64,000 bases of DNA from Paracoccus isoporae (GCF_900101865.1 NZ_FNAH01000005.1:182642-246641), one strand, 5' to 3'. Positions 9,291-18,553 are shown, counted from the first letter of the stretch. The notes: a model not told the origin generated them from the letters alone. Numbers and translations are program-made.

Positions 9291-10427
9291 ATGGCAGCCT
9301 ATATTCTGCGCCGCTTATTGCTGATCATACCGACGCTGTTCGGGATCATGCTGGTGAATTTCGCGCTGACCCAGTTCGTCCCCGGCGGGCCGATCGAACA
9401 GGTCATTGCCCGTGTGCAGGGCGAGGGCGACAGCTTCTCGAACATGTCGGGCGGCGGCAATGACAGCGGCGCGGTGGAATATGCCGGTGCCCAGGGCCTG
9501 CCGCCGGAATTCCTGTCGGAGCTGGAATTGCAGATGGGATTCGCGGAAATCGTCTGCGATGACGGGTTTGACGGCCAACCCGATCTGGCGGCCGAGGAAT
9601 GCCGCAAGGAGCCGGTGGGGGCGGCGCGCCGCTTCGGCAAGATGCTGGGCAATTACGTGCGCTTCGATTTCGGGGAAAGCTGGTTCCGCTCGGCCAGCGT
9701 GGTGGACGAGATCCTGCGCACCCTGCCGGTCTCGATCACGCTGGGGCTGTGGTCGACGCTGCTGGCCTATCTGATCTCGATCCCGCTGGGCATCCGCAAG
9801 GCGGTGCGCGACGGCACGCCCTTCGATACCTGGACCTCGGGGGTGATCGTGGTGGCCTATGCGATCCCGGCGTTCCTGTTCGCGGTGCTGCTGATCACGC
9901 TGTTCGCGGGCGGGTCATATTGGCGGATCTTTCCGCTGCGGGGACTGGTCAGCGACAATTTCGAGGAGCTGTCGACGCTCGGTCAGATCAGGGATTACCT
10001 GTGGCATATCGCGCTGCCGGTGATCTCCATGTCGATCTCGGGCTTTGCCACGCTGACGCTGCTGACCAAGAACAGCTTTCTAGATGAAATCAACAAGCAA
10101 TATGTGATGACCGCCCGCGCCAAGGGGCTGAGCGAGGGCCGGGTGCTGTACGGCCATGTCTTCCGCAACGCCATGCTGATCGTGATCGCCGGGTTTCCGG
10201 GGATGCTGCTGGCGATCCTGTTCGGGGCCTCGATCCTGATCGAGACGATCTTTTCGCTCGACGGGCTGGGCCGGCTGGGCTTTGACGCGGCGGTGCAGCG
10301 GGACTATCCGCTGGTGTTCGGGACGCTGTTCATCTTCGGGCTGCTGGGGCTGGTGATCGGCATCCTGTCCGACCTGATGTATGTGCTGGTCGATCCGCGC
10401 ATCGATTTCGAGAAGAGGGCGGGCTGA
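9291..10427 (+). CDS. yejB: Peptide ABC transporter permease YejB
   Basis: A 378-residue inner-membrane permease. The N-terminal helix (MAAYILRRLLLIIPTLFGIMLVNFALTQFVPGGP) is the standard start of DppB/OppB/YejB proteins. A large periplasmic loop follows (residues 35-120), then five more hydrophobic segments and the EAA loop (TARAKGLSEGRVLYGHVFRNA) that contacts the ATPase. The longer loop is typical of YejB. Its stop overlaps the yejE start by one base (TGATG), indicating translational coupling. Confidence 0.93.
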   Translation: MAAYILRRLLLIIPTLFGIMLVNFALTQFVPGGPIEQVIARVQGEGDSFSNMSGGGNDSGAVEYAGAQGLPPEFLSELELQMGFAEIVCDDGFDGQPDLAAEECRKEPVGAARRFGKMLGNYVRFDFGESWFRSASVVDEILRTLPVSITLGLWSTLLAYLISIPLGIRKAVRDGTPFDTWTSGVIVVAYAIPAFLFAVLLITLFAGGSYWRIFPLRGLVSDNFEELSTLGQIRDYLWHIALPVISMSISGFATLTLLTKNSFLDEINKQYVMTARAKGLSEGRVLYGHVFRNAMLIVIAGFPGMLLAILFGASILIETIFSLDGLGRLGFDAAVQRDYPLVFGTLFIFGLLGLVIGILSDLMYVLVDPRIDFEKRAG

Positions 10428-11530
10428 TGGCGCTGTCCGAACTCAATCGCCGCCGCTGGCGCAATTTCCGGTCGAACAAGCGCGCCTTCTGGTCGCTGAT
10501 CCTGTTCTCGGTGCTGTTCGTCATCTCGCTGTGCGCCGAGATCGTGGCGAATGACAAGCCGGTGGTGCTGTCATATCGCGGCGATCTGCATTTCCCGGTC
10601 TTCAACTTCTATCCCGAAACCGCGTTCGGCGGCGATTTCGCGACCGAGGCGATCTATACGCTGCCCGACACGCAATGCCTGATCGTCTCGGGCGGGCGCG
10701 AGGAATGCTGGGACGATCCCGAAGGGGTGATGGCCGCGATCCGCGACGGCACATCCGACATCCCCGAGGCCGAGCAGGGCTGGATGGTCTGGCCGCCCAT
10801 CCCCTATCATTTCCGCACCACCAACAATGTCGGCCCGGCGCCGAGCGCCCCGGATGGCGATCACTGGCTGGGGACCGATGCGACCTCGCGGGACGTGGTG
10901 GCGCGCACGATTTACGGCTTCCGCACCTCGGTGCTGTTCACGCTGATCGTAACGGCCGTGGCGTCGGTCATCGGCATCGCCATGGGCGCGATCCAGGGCT
11001 ATTTCGGCGGGCGGACGGATATCATCCTGCAACGCCTGCTGGAGATCTGGCAGAACACGCCGGTGCTCTATGTCATCATCATCATGTTCGCGATCTTCGG
11101 ACGAAGTTTCTGGCTGCTGGTCTTCGTGATGATCCTGTTCGGCTGGCCGGCGCTTGTGGGCGTGGTGCGCGCCGAGTTCCTGCGGGCGCGGAATTTCGAA
11201 TATGTCCGGGCGGCGCGGGCGCTTGGCGTGTCGGACCGCAAGATCATGTTCCGCCATATCCTGCCCAACGCGATGGTGGCGACGCTGACCATGCTGCCCT
11301 TTATCGTCACCGGCACGATCTCGCTTCTGGCCGGGCTGGATTACCTGGGATATGGCCTGCCCGCCGAGGCGCCGAGCCTGGGCGAGCTGGCGCTTGTCGC
11401 CAAGCAGAACCTGAACGCGCCCTGGCTGGCCTTTACCGCGTTCTTCACCTTCGCCATCATGCTGTCGCTTCTGGTCTTCATTTTCGAGGGCATTCGCGAC
11501 GCATTCGACCCCCGGAAGACCTTCAAATGA
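10427..11530 (+). CDS. yejE: Peptide ABC transporter permease YejE
   Basis: A 367-residue permease of the OppC/DppC type, partner of YejB. It has an N-terminal cytoplasmic segment (LNRRRWRNFRSNKRAFWSLILFSVLF) leading into the first helix. A periplasmic loop rich in Asp/Glu and Pro contains LGTDATSRDVVARTIYGFRTS. The EAA loop reads VRAARALGVSDRKIMFRHILPNA. It overlaps yejF by 4 bases (ATGA). Confidence 0.93.
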   Translation: MALSELNRRRWRNFRSNKRAFWSLILFSVLFVISLCAEIVANDKPVVLSYRGDLHFPVFNFYPETAFGGDFATEAIYTLPDTQCLIVSGGREECWDDPEGVMAAIRDGTSDIPEAEQGWMVWPPIPYHFRTTNNVGPAPSAPDGDHWLGTDATSRDVVARTIYGFRTSVLFTLIVTAVASVIGIAMGAIQGYFGGRTDIILQRLLEIWQNTPVLYVIIIMFAIFGRSFWLLVFVMILFGWPALVGVVRAEFLRARNFEYVRAARALGVSDRKIMFRHILPNAMVATLTMLPFIVTGTISLLAGLDYLGYGLPAEAPSLGELALVAKQNLNAPWLAFTAFFTFAIMLSLLVFIFEGIRDAFDPRKTFK

Positions 11531-13296
11531 GCCGCCCGGACGAACCCGAAGATCCCGCCCGCGCCCTGACCGCCCGGCCCGAGGAGACCCCGGCCGGCAC
11601 GGATGCGCCGGCACCGCCGCCGGAACTGCATGAGGGCGACGCGGTGCCCGCCCCGCAGGCGGCGCCGGATGAGCCGATGGTGATCCATCCCGGCGCTGCG
11701 CCAGAGGATGTGGTGCTGGATGTGCGCGATCTGAAGATCAGTTTCCGCCAGGATGGCCAACTGATCCCGGCGGTGCGCGGGGTCAGCTTCCAGATCGGGC
11801 GCGGCGAGACCGTGGCGCTTGTGGGCGAGTCGGGCTCGGGCAAATCGGTCACTGCGCTGTCCACCGTTCAGCTTCTGGGCGAGTCCGCCGAATTGGAGGG
11901 CGAGATTTCCTATGAAGGGCGCGACATGATCGGCGCCAGCCCGGCCACGCTGCGCGATATTCGCGGCAACGATATCAGCTTCATCTTCCAGGAGCCGATG
12001 ACCTCGCTCAACCCGCTGCACACGCTGGAAAAGCAGCTCTCCGAGAGCCTGGCGCTGCATCAGGGGCTGAAGGGCGCGGCGGCACGGGCGCGGATCATCG
12101 AATTGCTGGACCGCGTCGGCATCCGCGAGGCGCAGTCGCGGCTGAAGGATTATCCGCATCAGTTCTCGGGCGGGCAGCGGCAGCGGATCATGATCGCGAT
12201 GGCGCTCGCCAACCGGCCGGAACTCTTGATCGCGGATGAGCCGACCACGGCGCTTGACGTGACCATCCAGGCGCAGATCCTCGATCTGCTGGCGGAACTG
12301 AAGCGCGACGAGGGGCTGTCGATGCTGTTCATCAGCCATGATCTGGCCATCGTGCGCCGGATCGCGGACCGCGTCTGCGTGATGAAGGATGGCGAGATCG
12401 TCGAGCAGGGGCCGGTGGAGGCGATCTTCTCGGACCCGCAGCATTCCTATACGCGCCGGCTGCTGGCCGCCGAACCCAGCGGGCGGGCCGCGCCTGTCGC
12501 GCCCGGCGACCCGATTGTCGAGACGCGCGATCTGAAGGTGTGGTTCCCGATCCAGCGGGGGTTCCTGCGCCGCACGGTCGGCCATGTGAAGGCGGTGAAC
12601 GGCGCCTCGCTGCGCGTATCCGCAGGTGAGACGCTGGGGATCGTGGGCGAATCGGGATCCGGCAAGACCACGCTGGCGCTGGCGATCATGCGGCTGATCC
12701 AGAGCGACGGGCCGATCCTGTATCTGGGCGACGATATTTCCGACTGGCGGGCGCGGCAGCTTCGCCGCCTCCGGCGCGACATGCAGATCGTGTTTCAGGA
12801 TCCGTTCGGCAGCCTGTCGCCGCGCATGACGGTCGAGCAGATCATCGCCGAGGGGCTGGGCGTGCACGGGGTCGAGAAGGGGCGCGACCGCCGCGACATG
12901 GTGGCCGAGATCATGCAGGAGGTGGGCCTGCCGGTCAGCGCCATGCACCGCTATCCGCATGAATTCTCGGGCGGGCAGCGGCAGCGCATCGCGATTGCGC
13001 GCGCCATGATCCTGCGCCCGAAAGTCGTGGTGCTGGACGAGCCGACAAGCGCGCTCGACATGACGGTGCAGGTCCAGATCGTCGAATTGCTGCGCCGGTT
13101 GCAGCGCGATCACGGGCTGGCCTTCCTGTTCATCAGCCATGATCTGCGGGTGGTGCGCGCCATGTCGCACAAGATCATGGTGATGCGCGCCGGCGAGGTG
13201 GTCGAACAGGGCAGCGTGGCCGAGATCTTCGACGCCCCTGAAACCGATTACACGCGGGAGCTGATGGCGGCGGCCTTCCCCGACCGCGCGACATGA
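11527..13296 (+). CDS. yejF: Peptide ABC transporter ATP-binding protein YejF (two fused ATPase domains)
   Basis: A 589-residue double ATPase that powers the YejBE permease. A Pro/Ala/Glu-rich leader of about 70 residues precedes the first domain and is longer than usual. Both domains are intact: Walker A GESGSGKS and GESGSGKT, signature SGGQRQR in each, Walker B LLIADEP and VVVLDEP, and switch histidines in SHDLAIV and SHDLRVV. The start at 11527 overlaps the yejE stop, and the stop overlaps the next start by the same ATGA arrangement. That ties a glycosyltransferase gene to this operon. Confidence 0.93.
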   Translation: MSRPDEPEDPARALTARPEETPAGTDAPAPPPELHEGDAVPAPQAAPDEPMVIHPGAAPEDVVLDVRDLKISFRQDGQLIPAVRGVSFQIGRGETVALVGESGSGKSVTALSTVQLLGESAELEGEISYEGRDMIGASPATLRDIRGNDISFIFQEPMTSLNPLHTLEKQLSESLALHQGLKGAAARARIIELLDRVGIREAQSRLKDYPHQFSGGQRQRIMIAMALANRPELLIADEPTTALDVTIQAQILDLLAELKRDEGLSMLFISHDLAIVRRIADRVCVMKDGEIVEQGPVEAIFSDPQHSYTRRLLAAEPSGRAAPVAPGDPIVETRDLKVWFPIQRGFLRRTVGHVKAVNGASLRVSAGETLGIVGESGSGKTTLALAIMRLIQSDGPILYLGDDISDWRARQLRRLRRDMQIVFQDPFGSLSPRMTVEQIIAEGLGVHGVEKGRDRRDMVAEIMQEVGLPVSAMHRYPHEFSGGQRQRIAIARAMILRPKVVVLDEPTSALDMTVQVQIVELLRRLQRDHGLAFLFISHDLRVVRAMSHKIMVMRAGEVVEQGSVAEIFDAPETDYTRELMAAAFPDRAT

Positions 13297-14585
13297 AGAT
13301 CCTGTTCGTCCATCAGAATTTTCCCGCTCAGTTCCTGCATCTGGCGCCGCTTCTGAAGGCGCGGGGCCATCACGTCCTCGCCCTGACCGACGAGACGAAT
13401 GAACGTCCCAGCCATGTGCGCGTGCTGCGCTACAAATCCCCCGGCGAGGTGACGTGCAGCCAGCCGCTGGCGCGCAGTTTCGCGCAGCATTCCGAACGCG
13501 GGCTGATGGCGGCGCGGGCAGCGCGGGCGATGCGCGACCGGCACGGCTACACGCCCGACGTGATCTTCGGGCATTTCGGCTGGGGCGAGACGCTGTATCT
13601 CAAGGAGATCTGGCCGGAGGCGAAACTGCTGGTCTATGCCGAGCTGATGTATCGCAGCCGGGGCCAGGATGTCGGCTTCGACGCCGAGTTCGTGCAGGAT
13701 CTCGACGCGGCCCGCTTCGCCACCACCGGGCGCAACGCGCATCTGGCGCTCGGCATGCTGCAATGCGACGCGGCGCTGTCGCCGACGCGCTACCAGGCCG
13801 AAAGCTTTCCCGAGGCGCTGCGCGGCAAGATCACCGTGATCCATGACGGCATCGACACCGCGCGCATGGCGCCCGACCCTGAGGCGCGGCTGACCCTGCC
13901 AAACGGGCGCGAGATCCGGGCGGGGGACGAGGTGCTGACCTATGTGGCCCGCTCGCTGGAGCCCTATCGCGGCTTTCACATGCTGATGCGCGCCCTGCCG
14001 GAGGTGCTGGCGGCGCGCCCCGAGGCGCAGGTCGTGCTGATCGGCGGGGACGGGGTCAGCTATGGCGGCAAGCCGAAGGATGCCGAAAGCTGGAAGGCCA
14101 AGATGCTGGCCGAGCTGGACGGGCGGCTGGATCTGGACCGGGTGCATTTCCTCGGCCGCGTGTCGTATGGCGATTACCGGCGCGTGCTCCAGATCAGCCG
14201 GGTGCATTGCTATCTGACCTATCCTTTCGTGCTGAGCTGGTCGCTGACCGAGGCGATGGCGGCGGGGGCCTATGTCGTGGCCTCCGACACCGCGCCGGTG
14301 CGCGAACTCATTGAGGACGGAAGGAACGGGCGGCTGGTGCCGTTCTTCGACGTCTCCGCCTTGTCGCGGGCGCTCATTCGCGGGCTGTCGGGCGAGGATG
14401 CCGAGGCCGCGGCGCTGCGCCACGCGGCGCGCGAGACGATCTGCCAGGGCTATGATCTGCGCAGCCAGTCGCTGCCCCGGCTGGTGCGCTGGGTCGAACG
14501 CTTCGGCCCGCCGCCGGATGCGCCGGGGGCGTCAGCCGGGGCGGAGGCTCTGCCGGGGTCAGCCGGGCAGGGTCAGCCGGGCTGA
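13293..14585 (+). CDS. Glycosyltransferase, family 4-like (GT-B fold)
   Basis: A 430-residue protein with two Rossmann-like halves. The N-terminal half starts MKILFVHQNFPAQFLHLAPLL, a start shared by many family 4 glycosyltransferases. The C-terminal half contains SLEPYRGFHMLMRAL, VVLIGGDGVSYG and the nucleotide-sugar region with FVLSWSLTEAMAAGAYVVASDTAPVRE, which resembles the EX7E motif region of GT4 enzymes. Donor and acceptor are unknown. The start overlaps the yejF stop by 4 bases, so it is translated with the peptide importer, an odd partnership. Its last 27 bases overlap the 3' end of the convergent histidine kinase gene. Confidence 0.82.
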   Translation: MKILFVHQNFPAQFLHLAPLLKARGHHVLALTDETNERPSHVRVLRYKSPGEVTCSQPLARSFAQHSERGLMAARAARAMRDRHGYTPDVIFGHFGWGETLYLKEIWPEAKLLVYAELMYRSRGQDVGFDAEFVQDLDAARFATTGRNAHLALGMLQCDAALSPTRYQAESFPEALRGKITVIHDGIDTARMAPDPEARLTLPNGREIRAGDEVLTYVARSLEPYRGFHMLMRALPEVLAARPEAQVVLIGGDGVSYGGKPKDAESWKAKMLAELDGRLDLDRVHFLGRVSYGDYRRVLQISRVHCYLTYPFVLSWSLTEAMAAGAYVVASDTAPVRELIEDGRNGRLVPFFDVSALSRALIRGLSGEDAEAAALRHAARETICQGYDLRSQSLPRLVRWVERFGPPPDAPGASAGAEALPGSAGQGQPG

Positions 14586-15866
14586 CAGCCCGCCCAGATC
14601 CGCATCGCGGCCGAGTTGCAGCGCGCCGCCATTCAGCGCCGCCAGATCCGCGACGATGGCCAGCCCCAGCCCGGCGCCCGGCCCGCGCTCATCCAGCCTT
14701 GTGCCGCGTGACAGGGCGCGGGCATGATCCGCGTTCTGCATGCCGGGCCCGTCATCGGCGACGGTGACGCTGAGCTGTCCCTTGCCGGTCTCTGCCCGGA
14801 TGACGATGCGGGCATCGGCCCATTTCACCGCGTTCTCCATCAGGTTGCCCAGCATTTCCTGAAGATCCTGCTCCTCGACCGGCAGGGCGAACCCGGACGG
14901 GATCTCGGCCTGCAGGGTCAGGTCGCGGTCCCGCAAGGCGCGGCGCAGGACAAGCGCCAGGTCGTCGATTACCGGGGCAAGCGCGCTGCGCTGACCCAGC
15001 ACCCGCGCGCCGCCGGCGCTGCGGGCGCGTTTCAGATGCCAACCGATCTGGCGGTCCATGCGCCCGATCATCGCCTGTCCGGGATGGTCATCGGCCAGCT
15101 CCCCCTGCAGCGCCATCAGCGGGGTTTTCAGCGCATGGGCGAGATTGCTGATCTGCTCGCGCGTCCGGGCGATCTGGTCGCGGTTCTGACCGAGCAGGGC
15201 ATTCATCTCCTCAGTGACGGGCTGGAGCTCTGTCGCGTCGGGGCGGGGCAGGGCGGTGATCTGGCCGTCACGCACCGCGCGAAGGTCGCGCCCCATCCGT
15301 TTCAGCGCCGAAAGCCCCGCGGTGACCTGCAACAGCACCGCGCCCACGAGCCCGGCCCCCAGCAGGATCAGCGAGACCGCCAGCGGGCGGCGGACCTGCG
15401 CCAGGGCGGCGTCGATCTCGGCGCGCGGGGCTGTGACGGTGACGCTCAGCGCCTCGCTGCTGTCCGGCACGGTGAACGCGCGGCGCAGCAGCCGCAGCGC
15501 CTGATCGCCGGGGCCGGTGGCCTCGGCCCCCGCAATGCTGTCGCCGCCGGGCAGTTCCGCGTCATAGAGCGAGGCGGACAGGGCAAACACCTCTCCATCC
15601 GCGGCGATCTGCCAGTACCAGCCCGAGAGCGGGGCGGCGAAACGCGGATCGGCGGGGGCGGCGTAGAGCTCGGCCAGCCCGGCGGAATTGGCCTGGGTGT
15701 TGGCCATCAGCGAATCGGCGATGGCGGCGGTTTCGGCATCGAAACGCTGGGTGATGGCGCGCTCCAATATGCCGCCGATCACCAGGTAGGCGGCCAGCAG
15801 CGCCGCGATCAGCCAGGCGGCGGAGAGCCAGATCAGCCGGCCGCGGATCGAATGCCAGCCGATCAA
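14559..15866 (-). CDS. Sensor histidine kinase (PhoQ-like)
   Basis: A 435-residue membrane kinase. One hydrophobic segment lies at residues 12-32 and a second at about 155-180, bracketing a periplasmic sensor domain of about 120 residues. A HAMP-like stretch follows, then the phospho-acceptor box ISNLAHALKTPLMALQGEL (the LAHALKTPL form is usual in PhoQ relatives), the N box NLMENAVKW and the ATP lid motifs DDGPGM and GAGLGLAIV. It overlaps the upstream regulator gene by 4 bases, so the two are translated together. The signal sensed is unknown. Confidence 0.9.
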   Translation of the reverse strand: MIGWHSIRGRLIWLSAAWLIAALLAAYLVIGGILERAITQRFDAETAAIADSLMANTQANSAGLAELYAAPADPRFAAPLSGWYWQIAADGEVFALSASLYDAELPGGDSIAGAEATGPGDQALRLLRRAFTVPDSSEALSVTVTAPRAEIDAALAQVRRPLAVSLILLGAGLVGAVLLQVTAGLSALKRMGRDLRAVRDGQITALPRPDATELQPVTEEMNALLGQNRDQIARTREQISNLAHALKTPLMALQGELADDHPGQAMIGRMDRQIGWHLKRARSAGGARVLGQRSALAPVIDDLALVLRRALRDRDLTLQAEIPSGFALPVEEQDLQEMLGNLMENAVKWADARIVIRAETGKGQLSVTVADDGPGMQNADHARALSRGTRLDERGPGAGLGLAIVADLAALNGGALQLGRDADLGGLSARLTLPG

Positions 15867-16549
15867 GATCTGGCCGGTCCCGACGGCTGACGGTCGCGCA
15901 GCACATAGCCCTCGCCGCGCCGGGTTTCGATCACCCCCTCGCCGATCTTGCGGCGCAACCGGCCGATCACCACCTCGATCGACTTGAAGTCGCGGTCCGC
16001 ATTGGCGTCATAGAGATGTTCGGACAGCTCGCTGCGCGAGATCACCCGGTTCTTGTGATGCATCAGATAGGACAGGATGCGCGTCTCGAACGCGGTCAGG
16101 CGCAGCGGCACGCCGTCGCGGGTGATGACGCTGAGCTGGCTGTCGAGTTTCAGCGCACCTGCCGAAATCACCGTCTGGGCGTGGCCTGCGGCGCGGCGCA
16201 CCAGGGTCTGGGCGCGGATCACCACCTCCTCCAGCCGGAAGGGCTTGACCGCGTAGTCATCCGCCCCGGCGCGGAAGCCTGCCACCTTGTCGGCCCATTC
16301 GCCGCGCGCCGTCAGGATCAGCACCGGCATGTCGATGCCGCCTGCGCGCCAATGTTCCAGCACCTCGATCCCCGGCATGCCGGGCAGGCCCAGATCCAGC
16401 ACCGCCACGTCATAGGTTTCGGTGGCCCCCAGGAACTCGCCCTGCTCGCCGTCTTCGGCGGTGTCAGTCACGAATCCGGCCTCCTGCAGCACATGGGCGA
16501 GCTGGCCGCTCAGCGTCGGGTCGTCCTCGATAATCAGGCAACGCATCAC
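15863..16549 (-). CDS. OmpR-family response regulator (PhoP-like)
   Basis: A 228-residue regulator with a receiver domain (acidic pocket IIEDD, phospho-acceptor Asp in AVLDLGLPGMPG, Thr in ILTARG, Lys in AVKPF) and a C-terminal winged helix (LTAFETRILSYLMHHKNRVISRSEL, then FKSIEVVIGRLRRKIG and RGEGYVL). The pairing and the kinase H-box form suggest a PhoP/PhoQ-type system, although the regulon is unknown. A second in-frame Met directly follows the first. Confidence 0.92.
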   Translation of the reverse strand: MMRCLIIEDDPTLSGQLAHVLQEAGFVTDTAEDGEQGEFLGATETYDVAVLDLGLPGMPGIEVLEHWRAGGIDMPVLILTARGEWADKVAGFRAGADDYAVKPFRLEEVVIRAQTLVRRAAGHAQTVISAGALKLDSQLSVITRDGVPLRLTAFETRILSYLMHHKNRVISRSELSEHLYDANADRDFKSIEVVIGRLRRKIGEGVIETRRGEGYVLRDRQPSGPARS

Positions 16550-16562
16550 TCTTCCTTACTGG

Positions 16563-16931
16563 TCAACGGTCCTTCGCGTCTCCGCGCCCCGCGCGCCCGC
16601 GCGATGTTGGCGGGCCGGGGTGGCTGGCGGATTTCTGCGCATCCAGTATGCCACGCCCGCGCAGATTCAGCACCTCTCCGCTGACCGCGTCGAGCCGGAT
16701 GCGGATGATGTGGCGGGCCGGTGTCAGCAGCGTCAGAATCTGGACGAGATCGGTGCCCGCGGCATATTCCAGCGGTGCGGCCCGCTCCATCCGCGCGGCC
16801 AGCACCCGGCCGCGATACCGCTCCTCCACCAGCCGCATCACCTCGTGAAACGGCAGGGGCGGCGGGCCGGGCTGCGGCGCCGCCGCGGCGTGCAGCGCCA
16901 GGAACAGCAGGATCGGCACGGCGCGAAACAT
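16563..16931 (-). CDS. Secreted PepSY-domain protein
   Basis: A 122-residue exported protein. The ATG at 16931 gives a clean signal peptide (MFRAVPILLFLALHAAAA). The mature part is a single PepSY-like domain: helix PFHEVMRLVEERYRGRVLAARME, then strands VQILTLL and HIIRIRLDAVSGEVLNLRGRG. PepSY domains often inhibit proteases or act as small periplasmic sensors. It is the first gene in the direction of the two-component pair (14 bases upstream of the regulator), an association seen in other PepSY/two-component loci. The open frame continues upstream to 16994 but without a signal peptide start. Confidence 0.75.
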   Translation of the reverse strand: MFRAVPILLFLALHAAAAPQPGPPPLPFHEVMRLVEERYRGRVLAARMERAAPLEYAAGTDLVQILTLLTPARHIIRIRLDAVSGEVLNLRGRGILDAQKSASHPGPPTSRGRAGRGDAKDR

Positions 16932-17054
16932 GGCCCCAGCATAGGCGCGCAGGGGTAAACAGACCCCAAACGCGGCATTGGTGAAAGGTTGCATTTCGAT
17001 TCGTTACCCCTGTCGCATCCGGGCCATGATCCGGGATACGAGAAAGGTTATCCA

Positions 17055-18041
17055 ATGAGCAGCAGAATCTTGATGAATTCCACCGCCATGCTGGCGGTCG
17101 TCCTGTTCGCCGCGGCAAGCCCGCTTGCGGCGCAGCAGAGCGCACCGGCCGGAGACGGCGCGGACGCCCCCGCCGCCCCGGCCGATATTGCCCCGCAGAC
17201 CCCGCAAACCGCGGAGGATGAGGCGGGCCGCGCCGACTCCCTCCCCCAGATCTTGCAGGGAGACGGGTTCAGCGATGTCACCACGCGGCAGGGTCGGCGC
17301 GGCGGGACGCTGGTGCAGGGGGTGATCGCCGGGACCGGGAAGGATTTCGATGCGATGCTCGGCCCGGATGGCGCGTTGCGGGGCATTCGCACGGCGGAAG
17401 GATCCTCGCTGCCTGATGAGGTGATCGGTGAGATGCTGCTGGAGGCGGTGCGCGCCCATCCGGTGACGGCGGAGATCGCGGAACTCAGCGCCATCGGCAC
17501 GCGCGGCGAGGCGGTGATGCTGGCCGGTCAGGACGCCTCGGGCGACGCGGTGCGGATCGGCTTCGACGCGGCGGGCGAGCTGGTCCATTTCAGCCGCGGC
17601 GATGACCGGATGGGGCCGGGCGGCCGCGGTGATGAGATGGGGCGCGACAAGAAGCGGGGCGACGGGGCCCGGCATGGTGGCCGCACACGTGACGGTTGGT
17701 CGCGTGACGGTGGTCCGGGCGACGGAGAGCGGCGTGGTGGCGGGCCGCGTGATGGAGAGCCGCGCGGCGGTGACCCGCGTGATGGCGGGCCGCGTGACGG
17801 TGGTCCGCGCGGCGACGGTCCGCGCGATGGCGCGGCAGTGCGCCCCTCGCCCGATCAGGGCGGCGCCCCGTCCGAGGAGGCGGCGCTGCGCGGGGAGATC
17901 GAGTCGGCGGGATACACCGCGCTTGGCCGATTTGTGCCGGCATCCGACGGTGCCACGCTGGACGCCACGAACCCACAGGGCGAGCCGGTGACGCTGCGGC
18001 TGAACCCGCAGGGCGAGGTGGTCGAGGAAACCGCGCGCTGA
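17055..18041 (+). CDS. Secreted PepSY-like protein with a Gly/Arg/Asp-rich repeat tract
   Basis: A 328-residue protein of unknown function. The ATG at 17055 gives a signal peptide (hydrophobic core MLAVVLFAAASPLAAQQ). Residues 60-185 contain a PepSY-like unit (LPQILQGDGFSDVTTRQGRR, later VRIGFDAAGELVHFSR). Residues 188-260 are a low-complexity tract of Gly, Arg, Asp and Pro made of short units such as GPRDG and EPRGG. The end (residues 278-328) again looks PepSY-like (GEIESAGYTALGRF). It is transcribed away from the PepSY/PhoP/PhoQ-like set across about 120 bases, so it is a likely regulatory target of that system. Confidence 0.65.
   Translation: MSSRILMNSTAMLAVVLFAAASPLAAQQSAPAGDGADAPAAPADIAPQTPQTAEDEAGRADSLPQILQGDGFSDVTTRQGRRGGTLVQGVIAGTGKDFDAMLGPDGALRGIRTAEGSSLPDEVIGEMLLEAVRAHPVTAEIAELSAIGTRGEAVMLAGQDASGDAVRIGFDAAGELVHFSRGDDRMGPGGRGDEMGRDKKRGDGARHGGRTRDGWSRDGGPGDGERRGGGPRDGEPRGGDPRDGGPRDGGPRGDGPRDGAAVRPSPDQGGAPSEEAALRGEIESAGYTALGRFVPASDGATLDATNPQGEPVTLRLNPQGEVVEETAR
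17590..17835 (+). repeat. Short tandem repeat tract coding for Gly/Arg/Asp/Pro units
   Basis: Imperfect tandem units of 12-15 bases, variants of CGTGATGGCGGGCC and CGTGACGGTGGTCC, lie in frame within the secreted protein gene. Unit number is likely to vary between strains because near-identical neighbours can slip during replication. Confidence 0.7.
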
Positions 18042-18056
18042 CCCGCTGAGCCAACG

Positions 18057-18089
18057 GCCCCGGCGCGGTCCGAGCGGGCGCGCCGGGGC
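18057..18089. terminator. Stem-loop between convergent genes
   Basis: GCCCCGGCG at 18057-18065 pairs with CGCCGGGGC at 18081-18089. It lies between the repeat-protein gene and the convergent cinA-like gene, where a shared terminator is expected. There is no clear T run, so the call is tentative. Confidence 0.45.
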
Positions 18090-18553
18090 TAGCCCAAGGC
18101 CGATGCAAGCAGGCGCAGCGCGTGATCGACGCTCGACTGGCGGACCTTGTCGCGGCCGATCGGGCCGAAATCCACGGTCTCACTGCGCGTGCCGCTGGCA
18201 TCGGCCAGGCCGAAACAGACCCGGCCCTCGGGCTTGTGCGCGGAGCCGCCCGGCCCAGCGATTCCGGTGACCGCGACCGCGATCCCGGCCTGGCTCCGCG
18301 CCCGCGCGCCCGCCGCCATCTCCCGCGCCACCTCTTCGCTGACCGCGCCGTGGCGGTCCAGCGTGTCCGCGCGGACCCCCAGCATCTCCTGCTTGGCGGC
18401 GTTCGAATAGGTGACGAAGCCGCGATCCACCACGTCGGACGAACCCGGCACCGCCGTCAGCGCCGATGCGATCATCCCGCCGGTGCAGCTTTCGGCCGTG
18501 GCGATCATGACCCCGCGCGCGCGGGCGGCGTCGAGGACGGATGCCGCGCTCAC
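18089..18553 (-). CDS. CinA C-terminal family protein (nicotinamide-nucleotide amidase type)
   Basis: A 154-residue stand-alone CinA C-terminal domain, which in E. coli PncC turns nicotinamide mononucleotide back to the acid form for NAD recycling. Signatures: ATAESCTGGMIASALTAVPGSS, FVTYSNAAKQEMLGV, GAVSEEVAREMA and AVTGIAGPGG. The GTG at 18553 overlaps the pgpA stop. Another in-frame GTG lies at 18562. The open frame upstream of these is antisense-like shadow inside pgpA. It is the last gene of the ispDF-pgpA-cinA-like operon. Confidence 0.9.
   Translation of the reverse strand: MSAASVLDAARARGVMIATAESCTGGMIASALTAVPGSSDVVDRGFVTYSNAAKQEMLGVRADTLDRHGAVSEEVAREMAAGARARSQAGIAVAVTGIAGPGGSAHKPEGRVCFGLADASGTRSETVDFGPIGRDKVRQSSVDHALRLLASALG

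Noticed and set aside
16989..17054. Earlier in-frame start for the repeat protein
   Set aside because: It would place polar residues before the signal peptide. The ATG at 17055 gives a clean signal sequence.
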